Counted from the stretch's first letter, positions 1 to 7,450 are shown. The stretch is DNA of 11,743 bases from Ferruginibacter sp. (GCA_025352435.1 JANXTN010000305.1:1-11743); one strand, 5' to 3'. Notes: generated from the letters alone by a model not told the origin. Numbers and translations: made by a program.

Positions 1-357
1 AAACAATCAGAAACGCTTCCTCCTAATTCTTATTTACCAGGACTAACGACGGCAAATCTTGAAGATGTGTTACCTTCATTTATTTACAATGCTTTAGCAG
101 AAGCTTTTAAACAATTCGGTAAAAAATTGAAAGGTTATTATACCAATGAAGCAATTGTTGTTGCAGTAGAAAGTAGAACATCTAGCCCCGTGAGAATACC
201 GCGCAATAGTGATAATTTACACCACCCGCAACTAATTAATTTATATCCATGCGGAGAGGGCGCAGGTTATGCAGGTGGTATTGTTAGTGCAGCAATGGAC
301 GGTGAAAGAGTAGCCAAAGTGATTACTAAAAGAATTTTTGCTTGGGATATTGATTAG
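1..357 (+). CDS. C-terminal part of an FAD-dependent dehydrogenase (COG2509-like), 5' end outside window
   Basis: The reading frame is open from base 1 in frame 1 and ends at TAG 355-357, so this is the last 118 codons of a longer gene. The GTG at 67 is only an internal codon, because recognisable family sequence lies before it. The visible part matches the C-terminus of the large FAD-dependent dehydrogenases once grouped as COG2509: the segment with LPSF, a conserved KLKGY, then VESRTSSPVRIPR, and finally the FAD-binding signature LYPCGEGAGYAGGIVSAAMDG. In this family the last motif closes over the flavin. The physiological substrate is not known; a cytoplasmic NAD(P)/FAD redox enzyme is the safest description. 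The stop overlaps the 3' end of the opposing Wzz-like gene by 4 bp (354-357). I am sure of the family and cannot say anything about the missing N-terminal two thirds. Confidence 0.88.
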   Translation, partial: KQSETLPPNSYLPGLTTANLEDVLPSFIYNALAEAFKQFGKKLKGYYTNEAIVVAVESRTSSPVRIPRNSDNLHHPQLINLYPCGEGAGYAGGIVSAAMDGERVAKVITKRIFAWDID

Positions 358-1394
358 GCTGTTGTAGATACAGGCGATATTTCAACGGAAGTGTCATTAA
401 GTTTTTTCTTAAGTTCAAATGTAAAATAACGATAAACAATTCCTGATATACTAAAAAGTGTAAAAATTAAACATCCCACTAGAAATCCTATAACTCCATA
501 CAGGATCATAGATGGCTTGGACTCATTATATGGTGGCTCGGGTGCATCTAAAATTTCTATTATAGGAGTGACCCTTTGTTTTCTCCACAATGCCTCTTCC
601 CTATTAGATGCAGCACCATTTCTTTGAGCCAGAATCATTTGTTTGTTGTTCTCTAAATTTTCTTTTGGTATTGTATACTGTACTTTACCAGGTACTACAA
701 ATAAGGTCGTATTGTTTAAATGAATTCTTTTATTATCAACTTGGTTTAAAACACGCTGAAAAGAATCCACTTTTTTCTGAGTAAAATCAAAATCAAACTG
801 TGCTTTTTTTATTTTTAATTCTTTGTAAAACTGTGATATTTTATCGATTAAAACCAGACTTCCCGGTTTTATCAATTTTTGATTAGTGCTTGTAAAAACA
901 ATTTCAAGCAAACTATTTTTATTGAATTTTACTGTATAATTTTCTACAAATAGATTTGCTCCTGTGGAATATAATTCAGTTTCCACAGATGGAACTTTGA
1001 TAATAGGGCTGAACCTTGATTTATTTTTATTATATTCTTCTATTAATATAACAGCAATAGGCTTATTACCAAACTCAGGAAGCCTTGCCGCCACTACGGC
1101 TTCACGAGTTCTTCTGCTTTTTGCCACTTCCTCAATATTTACATTTGCCTCATCACTTAAAGTTTTCGAATTTCGTCCCCCTTCACCTATTAATTCAGTA
1201 AGTTTTGATGAAGCAGAGCTACCTTCAGAAACAGACGTTAAAGGATATAAGGTTGATTTTACAGAATAGATTGGAGGTGTATATTTCGCAATCATAAACA
1301 TCAAGATTGCAACTGATACTCCACCAATAAAAATAATTAATTTAACTCGGTTAAGCCTTTTAATTATAACTCCAGTTAACTCTTTACTTGTCAA
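354..1394 (-). CDS. Wzz-like chain-length determinant / polysaccharide co-polymerase protein
   Basis: A 346-residue inner-membrane protein with the two-helix Wzz plan. A short cytoplasmic N-terminus is followed by a membrane segment at about 19-37, a large periplasmic part, a proline-rich stretch (APEPPY...KPS, about 284-295) directly before a second membrane segment at about 296-321, and a short cytoplasmic tail. The proline-rich motif before the last helix is typical of polysaccharide co-polymerases. No Walker motif or tyrosine-rich tail is present, so the protein carries no BY-kinase domain. Such proteins set chain length of capsule, O-antigen or exopolysaccharide and contact the outer-membrane exporter, whose gene lies immediately upstream. 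The start is TTG at 1394-1392, 2 bases after the TAA of the export gene. An in-frame TAA at 1403-1401 excludes a longer form, and the next ATG lies inside the first membrane helix. Translation is probably coupled to the upstream gene. I am sure of the family but cannot name the polymer. Confidence 0.87.
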   Translation of the reverse strand: MTSKELTGVIIKRLNRVKLIIFIGGVSVAILMFMIAKYTPPIYSVKSTLYPLTSVSEGSSASSKLTELIGEGGRNSKTLSDEANVNIEEVAKSRRTREAVVAARLPEFGNKPIAVILIEEYNKNKSRFSPIIKVPSVETELYSTGANLFVENYTVKFNKNSLLEIVFTSTNQKLIKPGSLVLIDKISQFYKELKIKKAQFDFDFTQKKVDSFQRVLNQVDNKRIHLNNTTLFVVPGKVQYTIPKENLENNKQMILAQRNGAASNREEALWRKQRVTPIIEILDAPEPPYNESKPSMILYGVIGFLVGCLIFTLFSISGIVYRYFTFELKKKLNDTSVEISPVSTTA

Positions 1395-1396
1395 AA

Positions 1397-3799
1397 TTAT
1401 TTATTTATATATTTTAGAATTACCCCTGTAACGATGATTGGAATTAAAGATGTAGCTGAACTTTTAATAGTATCAGTTAATTCTGCTCCTTCAGGTCTGC
1501 TAGGAACAGTTACTATTGATCCTTCCTCTACCTTAGGATAAAAATGAAAGAAAAATAAGTTCTTAGTTCTTCTGCTTTTTTTATTCGCATAGGTTACATA
1601 AATCCTTCGCTTCCACGGTCTGATGCCAAAACCGCCTGCCTTATCAATATAATATCCCACATTAGTATGCTCCTTATCAAATGACATTTTAAGCGGAGAT
1701 TGAACTCTTCCTTCTATGCTGACGAAAGGATTTATTTCAGGCACAAAAATTATATCGTTTTCTTGCAATATAATATCATGTTTAGAATTTTTATATTTCA
1801 AAGCTTTGTAAAGATCAATACTTACAGGTTCATCAAGGGTCTTTGTTTTTACACTATCTACAGGAACCAGTTGACCCAAAGAATCTAATTTTTCACGAGA
1901 GATTTTCTTTGAAATAAATTTGATTGTATCGATTGGCTTGTCTCTAACATCTATAGGTTTTCGCCTAAACAATAAAGCACCTGATAGATTTGCATTTTCT
2001 TTAAAACCTCCTGCCCTGGCTATATAAGAAGATAGTTTTTCATATTTGTTCAACCGGGGGTATAATCCAGGATATTTGATGAGACCCTTCAATTCTATAT
2101 TTTGCTGAAATTCAAAAGTCGGATTTTTTCTTGCAAAAATTTGATCATAAGGTTTTAAATATACCAATGCAGCAGCAGAATCTACTTGTAAATTTTGATC
2201 AATCCCGTATGATTTTACAACAGTTCTTGTTGGTTTTAATCCTTTTTTTGCAGAGTCCACATCAACAATACTTGAAATTTCTAAACGTCCGAATTCTGCA
2301 GAAGGTTTTAGTCCACCTGATAAATAAAGTAAGTCTTGGAGAGTCATACCCCCATATTTTCTGAGTCTTCCCTCTTTCCTTACCTCCCCAAAAATTTCAA
2401 CAAATACGTCATCCGTAAACTCTGAAGCACTAAAAAGCTGTATAACGTCGTTCGGTAAAAGAGACACGTTATTTTTAGAATCAACATTATTATTATTGAT
2501 ATCGGTTAAATCAACTTCCAGGCGATCTGCAGATTGCAAATTAGTTGAGTCTCCTGCACCTCTAAACACGTAAGCCCTTTGTAAGTAGGTGTTCTTTGTT
2601 ATACCTCCAGCTCTATTAATAAGATCAAATAGCCTATCTCCGGGTCTGTACTCATACTGATCAGGATATTTAATTTCACCTCTAATTTCAACTCTATTAA
2701 CAAGACCTGCTTTTATCAGATCTGCTTTTACAATATCTCCGTCTTGTAGTAAAGCATCCTGTCCCTCAATTTTTAAAATAGCTGTTGCATTTACATTTTT
2801 TAAATTCTGACTTTCATTTTCTGATCGTATTATAGTGAGATTTGAACTTATTGCATCTGAATTTAAACCTCCACTATATTTTAATAATGCTTTAACCCCT
2901 TCATCTTTTTTTAATTGATAATACATTGGACGCCTAAACTGCCCCGTTGCTAAAACCTTTTTTTCGTAAAAAGGCACGATAATAAAATCATTATTCTGTA
3001 AATAGATATGTTTACCAAAATCACCCGATTGTAAATATTTGTAAACATCCAATTCTTCGATAATTCTTCCGTTTCTTTTTATCTGGATATTTCTCAAGTT
3101 TCCCGTTTCCGTAATACCTCCTGCTTTAGAAATCACATTAAATGCATTACTGAAAGCAGAGACGGTAATAATTCCCGGATTGTTAACTTCGTTTACAACA
3201 TTTATATTAATACTGCGAGGCTCACCTAGACTAAAATCAATATTGGTACCGCTGGGGACTACTGCTGAAAAGCGGGAATAAAGAATGCGCTGTACATTTT
3301 GCCATGTGACGCCTCCTACGTAAATCTTACCCATCCCCTTAGGAAATATTGAACCATCTGTACCAACTAAGTATTTTTCTTGAAACTCAGCTCCGCCATA
3401 CATAGAAACAACTACATGATCTCCCACACCTAATGGATAATCCAATGGTGGAGTAGATAGTTCTGTCGTACTATATTGGGCTGCATTTGAAAACACATTA
3501 GCACCATAAGTACTTTTTGCACCTGGTATCTTGTTTATTCCTCGACCTTCTGTTAAACTGTCCTTATAAATTCTATTATTTTTTAATTTAGCATTTAAGT
3601 CCTCACCCGCATTTTTGTTTTCATCATTTAACAATGTTTGTAACTGTGGGTTGGTCATATTTACCGGAGGCGTTACTGTTCCCGGCGTAGTGTTACCGGG
3701 GATTGTTTTAGGAGGCTGACAGAACCCTAAAAGTACTGAAAATATGAAGAGTGTAAATAATGAAAATTTATAAACTAAACCTAATGATCCTCTATGCAT
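1397..3799 (-). CDS. Wza-like outer-membrane polysaccharide export protein with six SLBB repeats
   Basis: An 800-residue secreted protein. Residues 9-27 form a signal peptide (hydrophobic run ending LLGFCQ). The Cys is not preceded by a good lipobox, so cleavage by signal peptidase I is as likely as lipidation. After a low-complexity Pro/Thr/Asn linker, residues about 117-195 form the polysaccharide-export domain (YPLGVGDHVVVSMYGG, TDGSIFPKGMGKIYVGG). Six SLBB-type repeats follow at roughly 198-244, 281-327, 368-415, 466-513, 567-613 and 691-738, most with the pattern 'G.I..PG.Y ... L...I..AGG'. The protein ends with a hydrophobic stretch at 782-797, where Wza places its outer-membrane helix. 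It should form the periplasmic and outer-membrane channel for an extracellular polysaccharide, together with the Wzz-like protein encoded 2 bp downstream. It is longer than E. coli Wza (about 380 residues) because of the extra SLBB repeats, a form common in Bacteroidota. The start ATG 3799-3797 gives a complete signal peptide. Confidence 0.9.
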   Translation of the reverse strand: MHRGSLGLVYKFSLFTLFIFSVLLGFCQPPKTIPGNTTPGTVTPPVNMTNPQLQTLLNDENKNAGEDLNAKLKNNRIYKDSLTEGRGINKIPGAKSTYGANVFSNAAQYSTTELSTPPLDYPLGVGDHVVVSMYGGAEFQEKYLVGTDGSIFPKGMGKIYVGGVTWQNVQRILYSRFSAVVPSGTNIDFSLGEPRSININVVNEVNNPGIITVSAFSNAFNVISKAGGITETGNLRNIQIKRNGRIIEELDVYKYLQSGDFGKHIYLQNNDFIIVPFYEKKVLATGQFRRPMYYQLKKDEGVKALLKYSGGLNSDAISSNLTIIRSENESQNLKNVNATAILKIEGQDALLQDGDIVKADLIKAGLVNRVEIRGEIKYPDQYEYRPGDRLFDLINRAGGITKNTYLQRAYVFRGAGDSTNLQSADRLEVDLTDINNNNVDSKNNVSLLPNDVIQLFSASEFTDDVFVEIFGEVRKEGRLRKYGGMTLQDLLYLSGGLKPSAEFGRLEISSIVDVDSAKKGLKPTRTVVKSYGIDQNLQVDSAAALVYLKPYDQIFARKNPTFEFQQNIELKGLIKYPGLYPRLNKYEKLSSYIARAGGFKENANLSGALLFRRKPIDVRDKPIDTIKFISKKISREKLDSLGQLVPVDSVKTKTLDEPVSIDLYKALKYKNSKHDIILQENDIIFVPEINPFVSIEGRVQSPLKMSFDKEHTNVGYYIDKAGGFGIRPWKRRIYVTYANKKSRRTKNLFFFHFYPKVEEGSIVTVPSRPEGAELTDTIKSSATSLIPIIVTGVILKYINK

Positions 3800-3835
3800 T
3801 ACTCAAATTATTTAATGACAATTTTTTTGAATTTG

Positions 3836-3843
3836 CAAATATA
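3836..3843 (-). promoter_or_regulatory. Candidate promoter -7 box (TATATTTG) for the export/Wzz gene pair
   Basis: Read on the minus strand, the 47-bp gap between the oxidoreductase stop and the export gene start contains TATATTTG, an exact match to the Bacteroidota -7 consensus TAnnTTTG. It would place the transcript start roughly 30 bases before the export ATG, a reasonable leader. I see no good TTTG at the usual 19-21 bp further upstream, which lies inside the end of the oxidoreductase gene, so the promoter rests on the -7 box alone. If real, the export and Wzz genes can be expressed without the two genes upstream. Confidence 0.5.
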
Positions 3844-3846
3844 GCG

Positions 3847-4803
3847 TTATTTATGAAAGCTATTAAGTAACACATTATATTCATTCCATATTTCATTAAC
3901 AATTTCCATAGCTGGTTGTATAGTTTTTAAGTGGGTACAAGCTTGCCCAATTTCTAATTCTCCTCTATTCAAATCTCCTTCAAACATTCCTTTTTTCGCT
4001 CTACCTCGACCTAATAATGTGGTAAGATCTTCCACACTGGCATTCTGATTTTCAGCGTTTTTAATATGCATATAAAATTCGTTTTTTAACAGACGAACCG
4101 GTGTTAATTTTTTTAGAGACAATTTAGTATCGCCTTCTCCTGCAGCAAGAACTGCATTTTTAAAATTGATGTGGCAGGAGGCCTCTTCGCTTGCTATAAA
4201 TCTAGTGCCGATTTGTACCGCATTTGCACCCAAAATCATTGCTGCCAGCATTTGTCTTCCGTTTGCTATGCCTCCTGCTGCAATGACTGGTATGTTGACT
4301 TTTTCTTTTACTGCTGGAATAAGCACAAAAGTTGTCGTTTCTTCTCTTCCATTGTGACCACCCGCTTCAAAACCTTCTGCTACTAGTGCATCACAGCCGG
4401 CAGCTTCTGCCTTTTGGGCAAACTTGCTGCTGCTGACTACGTGCACCACTTTTATACCGGCTGCTTTTAAAATGCCGGTATAAGTTTTGGGATTGCCTGC
4501 ACTTGTAAATACTATTGGAACTTTATTGTCAATTATTATTTGAATATGCTCTTTAATGTTTGGATACAACAATGGAACATTTACTGCAAAAGGCTTGTCA
4601 GTTGCTGCCTTACATTTTTTAATATGCTCTCTTAAAATTTCAGGGTACATACTACCGCTGCCGATAATACCCAGGCCACCTGCATTGCTTACTGCACTTG
4701 CAAGCCGCCACCCACTTGCCCAAATCATGCCCGCCTGAATAATGGGTTTTTCAATATTAAAAAGTTGGGTTATTTCATTAGAGGAAATACTCATAAATCT
4801 CAT
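3847..4803 (-). CDS. FMN-dependent nitronate monooxygenase / FabK-like oxidoreductase
   Basis: A 318-residue TIM-barrel flavoprotein of the 2-nitropropane dioxygenase family. Visible motifs: PIIQAGM at 20-26 (first FMN-binding strand), SNAGGLGIIGSG at 39-50, AEGFEAGGHNG at 142-152 with the family's conserved His (H150), IPVIAAGGIANGR at 171-183 and AVQIGTRF at 195-202, the last two binding the FMN phosphate. The family contains nitronate monooxygenases, which oxidise toxic alkyl nitronates, and FabK, the FMN-dependent enoyl-ACP reductase of fatty-acid synthesis. The EAGGH...AAGGI...GTRF layout and the length (FabK is about 320) fit both, and I cannot separate them from sequence alone. The ATG (4803-4801) overlaps the TGA of the nucleotidyltransferase gene as ATGA, so the two are co-transcribed and probably translationally coupled. 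A second Met at residue 4 is an alternative start. Its place between polysaccharide genes is unexplained. Confidence 0.85.
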   Translation of the reverse strand: MRFMSISSNEITQLFNIEKPIIQAGMIWASGWRLASAVSNAGGLGIIGSGSMYPEILREHIKKCKAATDKPFAVNVPLLYPNIKEHIQIIIDNKVPIVFTSAGNPKTYTGILKAAGIKVVHVVSSSKFAQKAEAAGCDALVAEGFEAGGHNGREETTTFVLIPAVKEKVNIPVIAAGGIANGRQMLAAMILGANAVQIGTRFIASEEASCHINFKNAVLAAGEGDTKLSLKKLTPVRLLKNEFYMHIKNAENQNASVEDLTTLLGRGRAKKGMFEGDLNRGELEIGQACTHLKTIQPAMEIVNEIWNEYNVLLNSFHK

Positions 4804-5804
4804 TTTGTACCACCACCAAGATCAATTGCAGTGTTATCGCCAATATTTAAATTTCTGCTTACTCCTTTTACTTCCGCATCGCTGCCTATCAGGGAGTTAT
4901 TTAAAACAATTTCATACAAATTTGAATAGGCGCCAATGATGGAATCTTTGATAATGGCGTAATTGATTGTAGTGTTATCCCCAATGGTAACATTGGGACC
5001 AATGACTGAGTTGCCTATTATGCAACCTTTTCCTATGCTGACTGGAGGAATAAAAATGCTGTTCGTATGGTGATGTGATTCTTCAACAGAACTACCGAAT
5101 TTTTTTAATAGGATCGCATTTGATTCAATAAGTGATTCTTTTTTACCGCAATCAAACCAATTGGCAACTTTCATTGCCTTAAAATTTGCGCCACTTTGTA
5201 TCATACAATCCAGCGCATCAGTAAGGCTAAACTCATCATAACTGCGTAGTTTTGTATCCTGAATTTTATGAAGGCATTCAAAGAGAATGGCTGTTTCTTT
5301 TACTTTATATCTTCCAACCAACGCCATATTACTTTTTGGGATAGCTGGCTTTTCTACCACTTTCGTGATAAACCCATCTTCTCCAATTTCTGCTACACCA
5401 AAGTTTCTTGGATCATCTACACGTTTTACTGCCAATACGGAATACGGTGCATTCATCATTTCAGTAACATCATATTCTGCAATTGTATCTCCGAGTACAA
5501 TTAGCACCTCATCATTTCCTACAATTTCCTGCGTTATTTCTATTGCGTGCCCAGTTCCTTGTCTTTCACTTTGGGTAATAAAATGAGTGGTAAGTTCCGG
5601 ATAATTTAATTGTACATAATCTTTGATTTTTTCACCGAGGTAACCAATAATGAAAACGCAATCTGTAATGCCTGCTTCTTTTAGCTGATCGATGATTATG
5701 CTTAGAATTGTTTTACCTGCAAGTGGAATAAGTGCCTTGGGTTGTGTGTACGTATGTGGACGAAGTTTGGTGCCTGCACCTGCAACGGGGATGATAGCCT
5801 TCAT
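4800..5804 (-). CDS. Sugar-1-phosphate nucleotidyltransferase with left-handed beta-helix C-terminus
   Basis: A 334-residue cytoplasmic enzyme. The N-terminal nucleotidyltransferase domain (about 1-235) has the nucleotide-binding signature GAGTKLRPHTYTQPKAL at 9-25, a variant of GxGxRLRPLTxxxPK with Lys in place of the usual Arg at position 13. It also has the GDT metal-binding motif at 105-107 (D106), FGVAEI and VVEKP near 135-153, and WFDCG at 216-220. The C-terminus (about 251-325) shows hexapeptide repeats (VSIGKG, SVIGPNVTIGDN, SIIGAYS, SLIGSDA) typical of a left-handed beta-helix, as in long-form glucose-1-phosphate thymidylyltransferases and GlmU-like proteins. The expected reaction is NTP + sugar-1-phosphate giving NDP-sugar + PPi. 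Which sugar and which base cannot be read from sequence; dTDP-glucose or UDP-sugar are the obvious choices. I chose ATG 5804 because family sequence begins exactly there (MKAIIPVAGAG). A TTG ten codons upstream adds only unrelated residues. It probably feeds the adjacent export/Wzz polysaccharide system. Confidence 0.86.
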   Translation of the reverse strand: MKAIIPVAGAGTKLRPHTYTQPKALIPLAGKTILSIIIDQLKEAGITDCVFIIGYLGEKIKDYVQLNYPELTTHFITQSERQGTGHAIEITQEIVGNDEVLIVLGDTIAEYDVTEMMNAPYSVLAVKRVDDPRNFGVAEIGEDGFITKVVEKPAIPKSNMALVGRYKVKETAILFECLHKIQDTKLRSYDEFSLTDALDCMIQSGANFKAMKVANWFDCGKKESLIESNAILLKKFGSSVEESHHHTNSIFIPPVSIGKGCIIGNSVIGPNVTIGDNTTINYAIIKDSIIGAYSNLYEIVLNNSLIGSDAEVKGVSRNLNIGDNTAIDLGGGTK

Positions 5805-5827
5805 TAATATTAAACTTGATTTAGGGA

Positions 5828-5857
5828 GTAACAAGTTACGCCTTAGTTAGCAGCTAA
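5828..5857. repeat. Two adjacent short palindromes in the leader of the nucleotidyltransferase operon
   Basis: GTAACAAGTTAC at 5828-5839 is a perfect 5-bp palindrome with a 2-base centre, and TTAGCAGCTAA at 5847-5857 is a perfect 5-bp palindrome with a 1-base centre. Centres this small do not make good RNA hairpins, so if they matter they are more likely binding sites for a dimeric regulator. They lie between the candidate promoter at 5891-5898 and the start codon at 5804. In AT-rich DNA such short palindromes can arise by chance. Confidence 0.25.
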
Positions 5858-5890
5858 TTATTTTGGTAAGTGAAATTAATAATTTTATCA

Positions 5891-5898
5891 CAAAGGTT
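5891..5898 (-). promoter_or_regulatory. Candidate -7 box (AACCTTTG) for the nucleotidyltransferase operon
   Basis: On the minus strand AACCTTTG, followed by TGA, differs from the Bacteroidota consensus TAnnTTTG only in its first base. A weak TTTT lies near the place where a -33 TTTG would be expected. It would give a leader of about 80 bases containing the two palindromes at 5828-5857. It is the best minus-strand candidate I found upstream of the operon, but the match is imperfect. Confidence 0.33.
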
Positions 5899-5948
5899 TT
5901 TAAAATAATGAATGGTTAAAAGATGAAAAAAGATATGAGGCTGATGCT

Positions 5949-6041
5949 AGCCCCGATAGTAACGGTACCGTAGCAAAGCGGAGGTAGAGTGAATAGCGGG
6001 ATACAAATGTTTCAATATGCGAAACTGCCCATGCTCCTCAA
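5949..6041 (+). ncRNA. Structured conserved-looking element of Bacteroidota type (possibly Flavo-1 RNA)
   Basis: A GC-richer island in otherwise AT-rich spacer. The outer stem is CCCG (5952-5955) with CGGG (5997-6000). Next to it are the asymmetric internal-loop strands ATAGTAACG (5956-5964) and AGTGAATAG (5988-5996). The inner hairpin is TACC (5966-5969) with GGTA (5983-5986), over a GC-AAA-GC tip. A second small hairpin follows (GTTTC 6009-6013 with GAAAC 6021-6025), and then GCTCCTCAAAAAA at 6033-6045. From memory, Bacteroidota intergenic regions carry a recurrent element of the form 'CCC(T/C)GATAG..GCG - hairpin - AGCGGATAGC(A/G)GGG ... GCTCC', which this resembles closely. Its likely Rfam identity is Flavo-1, a structured RNA of unknown function, but I could not run a covariance search. 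The strand is chosen by that resemblance; the stems would also form on the other strand. It lies upstream of the glyA promoter, so it is not a glyA leader if that promoter is correct. Confidence 0.42.
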
Positions 6042-6067
6042 AAAATAAGATTTAAAAATACCGTGCC

Positions 6068-6075
6068 TATCTTTG
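6068..6075 (+). promoter_or_regulatory. glyA promoter -7 box (TATCTTTG)
   Basis: TATCTTTG, followed by TGTC, matches the Bacteroidota -7 consensus TAnnTTTG exactly and sits 18 bases before the glyA ATG at 6094. No clear TTTG is found 19-21 bp upstream, where the sequence is A-rich. Transcription would begin around 6080, leaving a leader of only 10-15 bases with no room for a riboswitch. The box also decides the gene start, because an in-frame TTG at 6073 lies inside it and cannot be in the mRNA. Confidence 0.6.
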
Positions 6076-6093
6076 TGTCTCAAAATAATATTT

Positions 6094-7362
6094 ATGCAAA
6101 GAGATACTGCTTTATTTGATTTAATAGGACAGGAAGCTGAAAGACAGCAAAACGGAATTGAATTGATTGCAAGTGAAAATTTTACGAGCAGACAGGTGAT
6201 GGAAGCAATGGGTACTTGCCTTACAAATAAATATGCAGAAGGTTACCCTGGTAAGAGATATTATGGCGGTTGCGAAGTGGTAGATGAAGTAGAGCAACTT
6301 GCAATTGATAGAATTAAAAAAGTTTTTGGCTGCGAATATGCAAACGTGCAACCGCATAGTGGTGCACAGGCTAATGCTGCTTTGATGCTGGGAATTTTAA
6401 AACCAGGCGATGCAATACTCGGCTTAGACCTGAGTATGGGCGGCCATCTAACCCATGGTTCTCCTGTCAATTTCTCAGGTAAATATTATAGATCATTTTT
6501 TTATGGTGTAAAAAAAGATACAGGTTTAATAGACTATGAAATGCTGGAAGAGAAAGCACGTGTCGAAAAACCCGCATTGATAATTTGTGGAGCATCGGCA
6601 TACAGCAGAGACATAGATTATGCAAGAATAAGAAAAGTGGCAGATGAAATAAATGCATTTGTATTGTGTGACATGGCGCATCCTGCAGGTTTTATTGCTG
6701 CAGGTTTACTGAGTTCTCCATTTGAACATTGTCATTTTGTAACCAGTACTACACACAAAACTTTGCGTGGCCCAAGAGGTGGAATTATTTTGATGAAGAA
6801 AGATTTTGAAAACCCGATGGGTTTAAAAGATATGAAGGGCAACTTAAGAATGATGAGCAATGTGATTGATATGGCAGTTTTTCCCGGTACACAGGGCGGA
6901 CCATTGATGCATGTGATAGCCGCCAAGGCTGTGGCTTTTGGAGAATTGCTTACCGATGAATTTAAAGCATATACCAAGCAGGTGCAAAAAAACGCACAGG
7001 CAATGGCTAAGGCTTTGATGGATAGAGGCTATCAAATTATCAGCGGTGGTACTGACAATCACCTGATGTTGATAGACCTAAGAAATAAAAATATTACAGG
7101 GAAAAAGGCGCAGGAGACTTTAGATAAAGCACACATTACTTTAAACAAAAATGCAGTGCCTTACGATGATAAAAGTCCGTTTGTAACGAGTGGCATAAGG
7201 ATTGGTGTACCTGCTGTAACTACCCGAGGTATGAAGGAAGCTGATATGGAAAATATTGTTATCTTAATAGACCGTATTTTGATGGATATAGACAATGAAG
7301 AAACGCTGGTAGCTGTGAAAAAAGAAGTACATGAAATGATGAAAACATTTTCGTTACCATAA
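6094..7362 (+). CDS. glyA: Serine hydroxymethyltransferase
   Basis: A 422-residue PLP enzyme that interconverts serine + tetrahydrofolate and glycine + 5,10-methylene-tetrahydrofolate, the main source of one-carbon units for purine, thymidylate and methionine synthesis in the cytoplasm. The sequence is a complete Gly[10 protein letters not shown] near the N-terminus, [23 protein letters not shown] (substrate and PLP contacts), [18 protein letters not shown] with the PLP-binding Asp and His, and the signature [13 protein letters not shown] with the Schiff-base lysine at K222. FPGTQGGP follows in the second half. The length is normal (E. coli 417). Start ATG 6094 gives the usual N-terminus; the in-frame TTG at 6073 lies in the promoter -7 box. 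No Shine-Dalgarno sequence is visible, as is usual in this phylum. The DUF4293 gene follows after 88 bp with no terminator between, so partial co-transcription is possible. Confidence 0.97.
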   Translation: MQRDTALFDLIGQEAERQQNGIELIASENFTSRQVMEAMGTCLTNKYAEGYPGKRYYGGCEVVDEVEQLAIDRIKKVFGCEYANVQPHSGAQANAALMLGILKPGDAILGLDLSMGGHLTHGSPVNFSGKYYRSFFYGVKKDTGLIDYEMLEEKARVEKPALIICGASAYSRDIDYARIRKVADEINAFVLCDMAHPAGFIAAGLLSSPFEHCHFVTSTTHKTLRGPRGGIILMKKDFENPMGLKDMKGNLRMMSNVIDMAVFPGTQGGPLMHVIAAKAVAFGELLTDEFKAYTKQVQKNAQAMAKALMDRGYQIISGGTDNHLMLIDLRNKNITGKKAQETLDKAHITLNKNAVPYDDKSPFVTSGIRIGVPAVTTRGMKEADMENIVILIDRILMDIDNEETLVAVKKEVHEMMKTFSLP

Positions 7363-7450
7363 ACAAGTACACAGTATTGAGTATTTAGCATTAAGATAAC
7401 TCTTTACTGTTTGCACGCTTTTTTTTGTTTTAAAATCTAAATACTAAAAT

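Noticed and set aside
2131..2364. Open frames antisense to the export gene and other large genes
   Set aside because: They have low-complexity, cysteine- or phenylalanine-rich translations and no start context, and lie wholly within well-supported genes; they are shadows.
5805..5834. Longer nucleotidyltransferase starting at TTG 5834
   Set aside because: It adds ten residues (MLLPKSSLIL) with no family similarity; the conserved N-terminus begins exactly at ATG 5804.
5949..6041. tRNA or glyA riboswitch at the GC-rich element
   Set aside because: There is no cloverleaf or TTC-arm signature, and the predicted glyA transcript starts downstream of it.
6073..6093. Longer GlyA starting at TTG 6073
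   Set aside because: The TTG lies inside the TATCTTTG promoter box, and ATG 6094 gives the normal GlyA N-terminus.
7405..7413. TACTGTTTG as a promoter box for the DUF4293 gene
   Set aside because: It has one base too many between TA and TTTG, and there is no matching -33 element.
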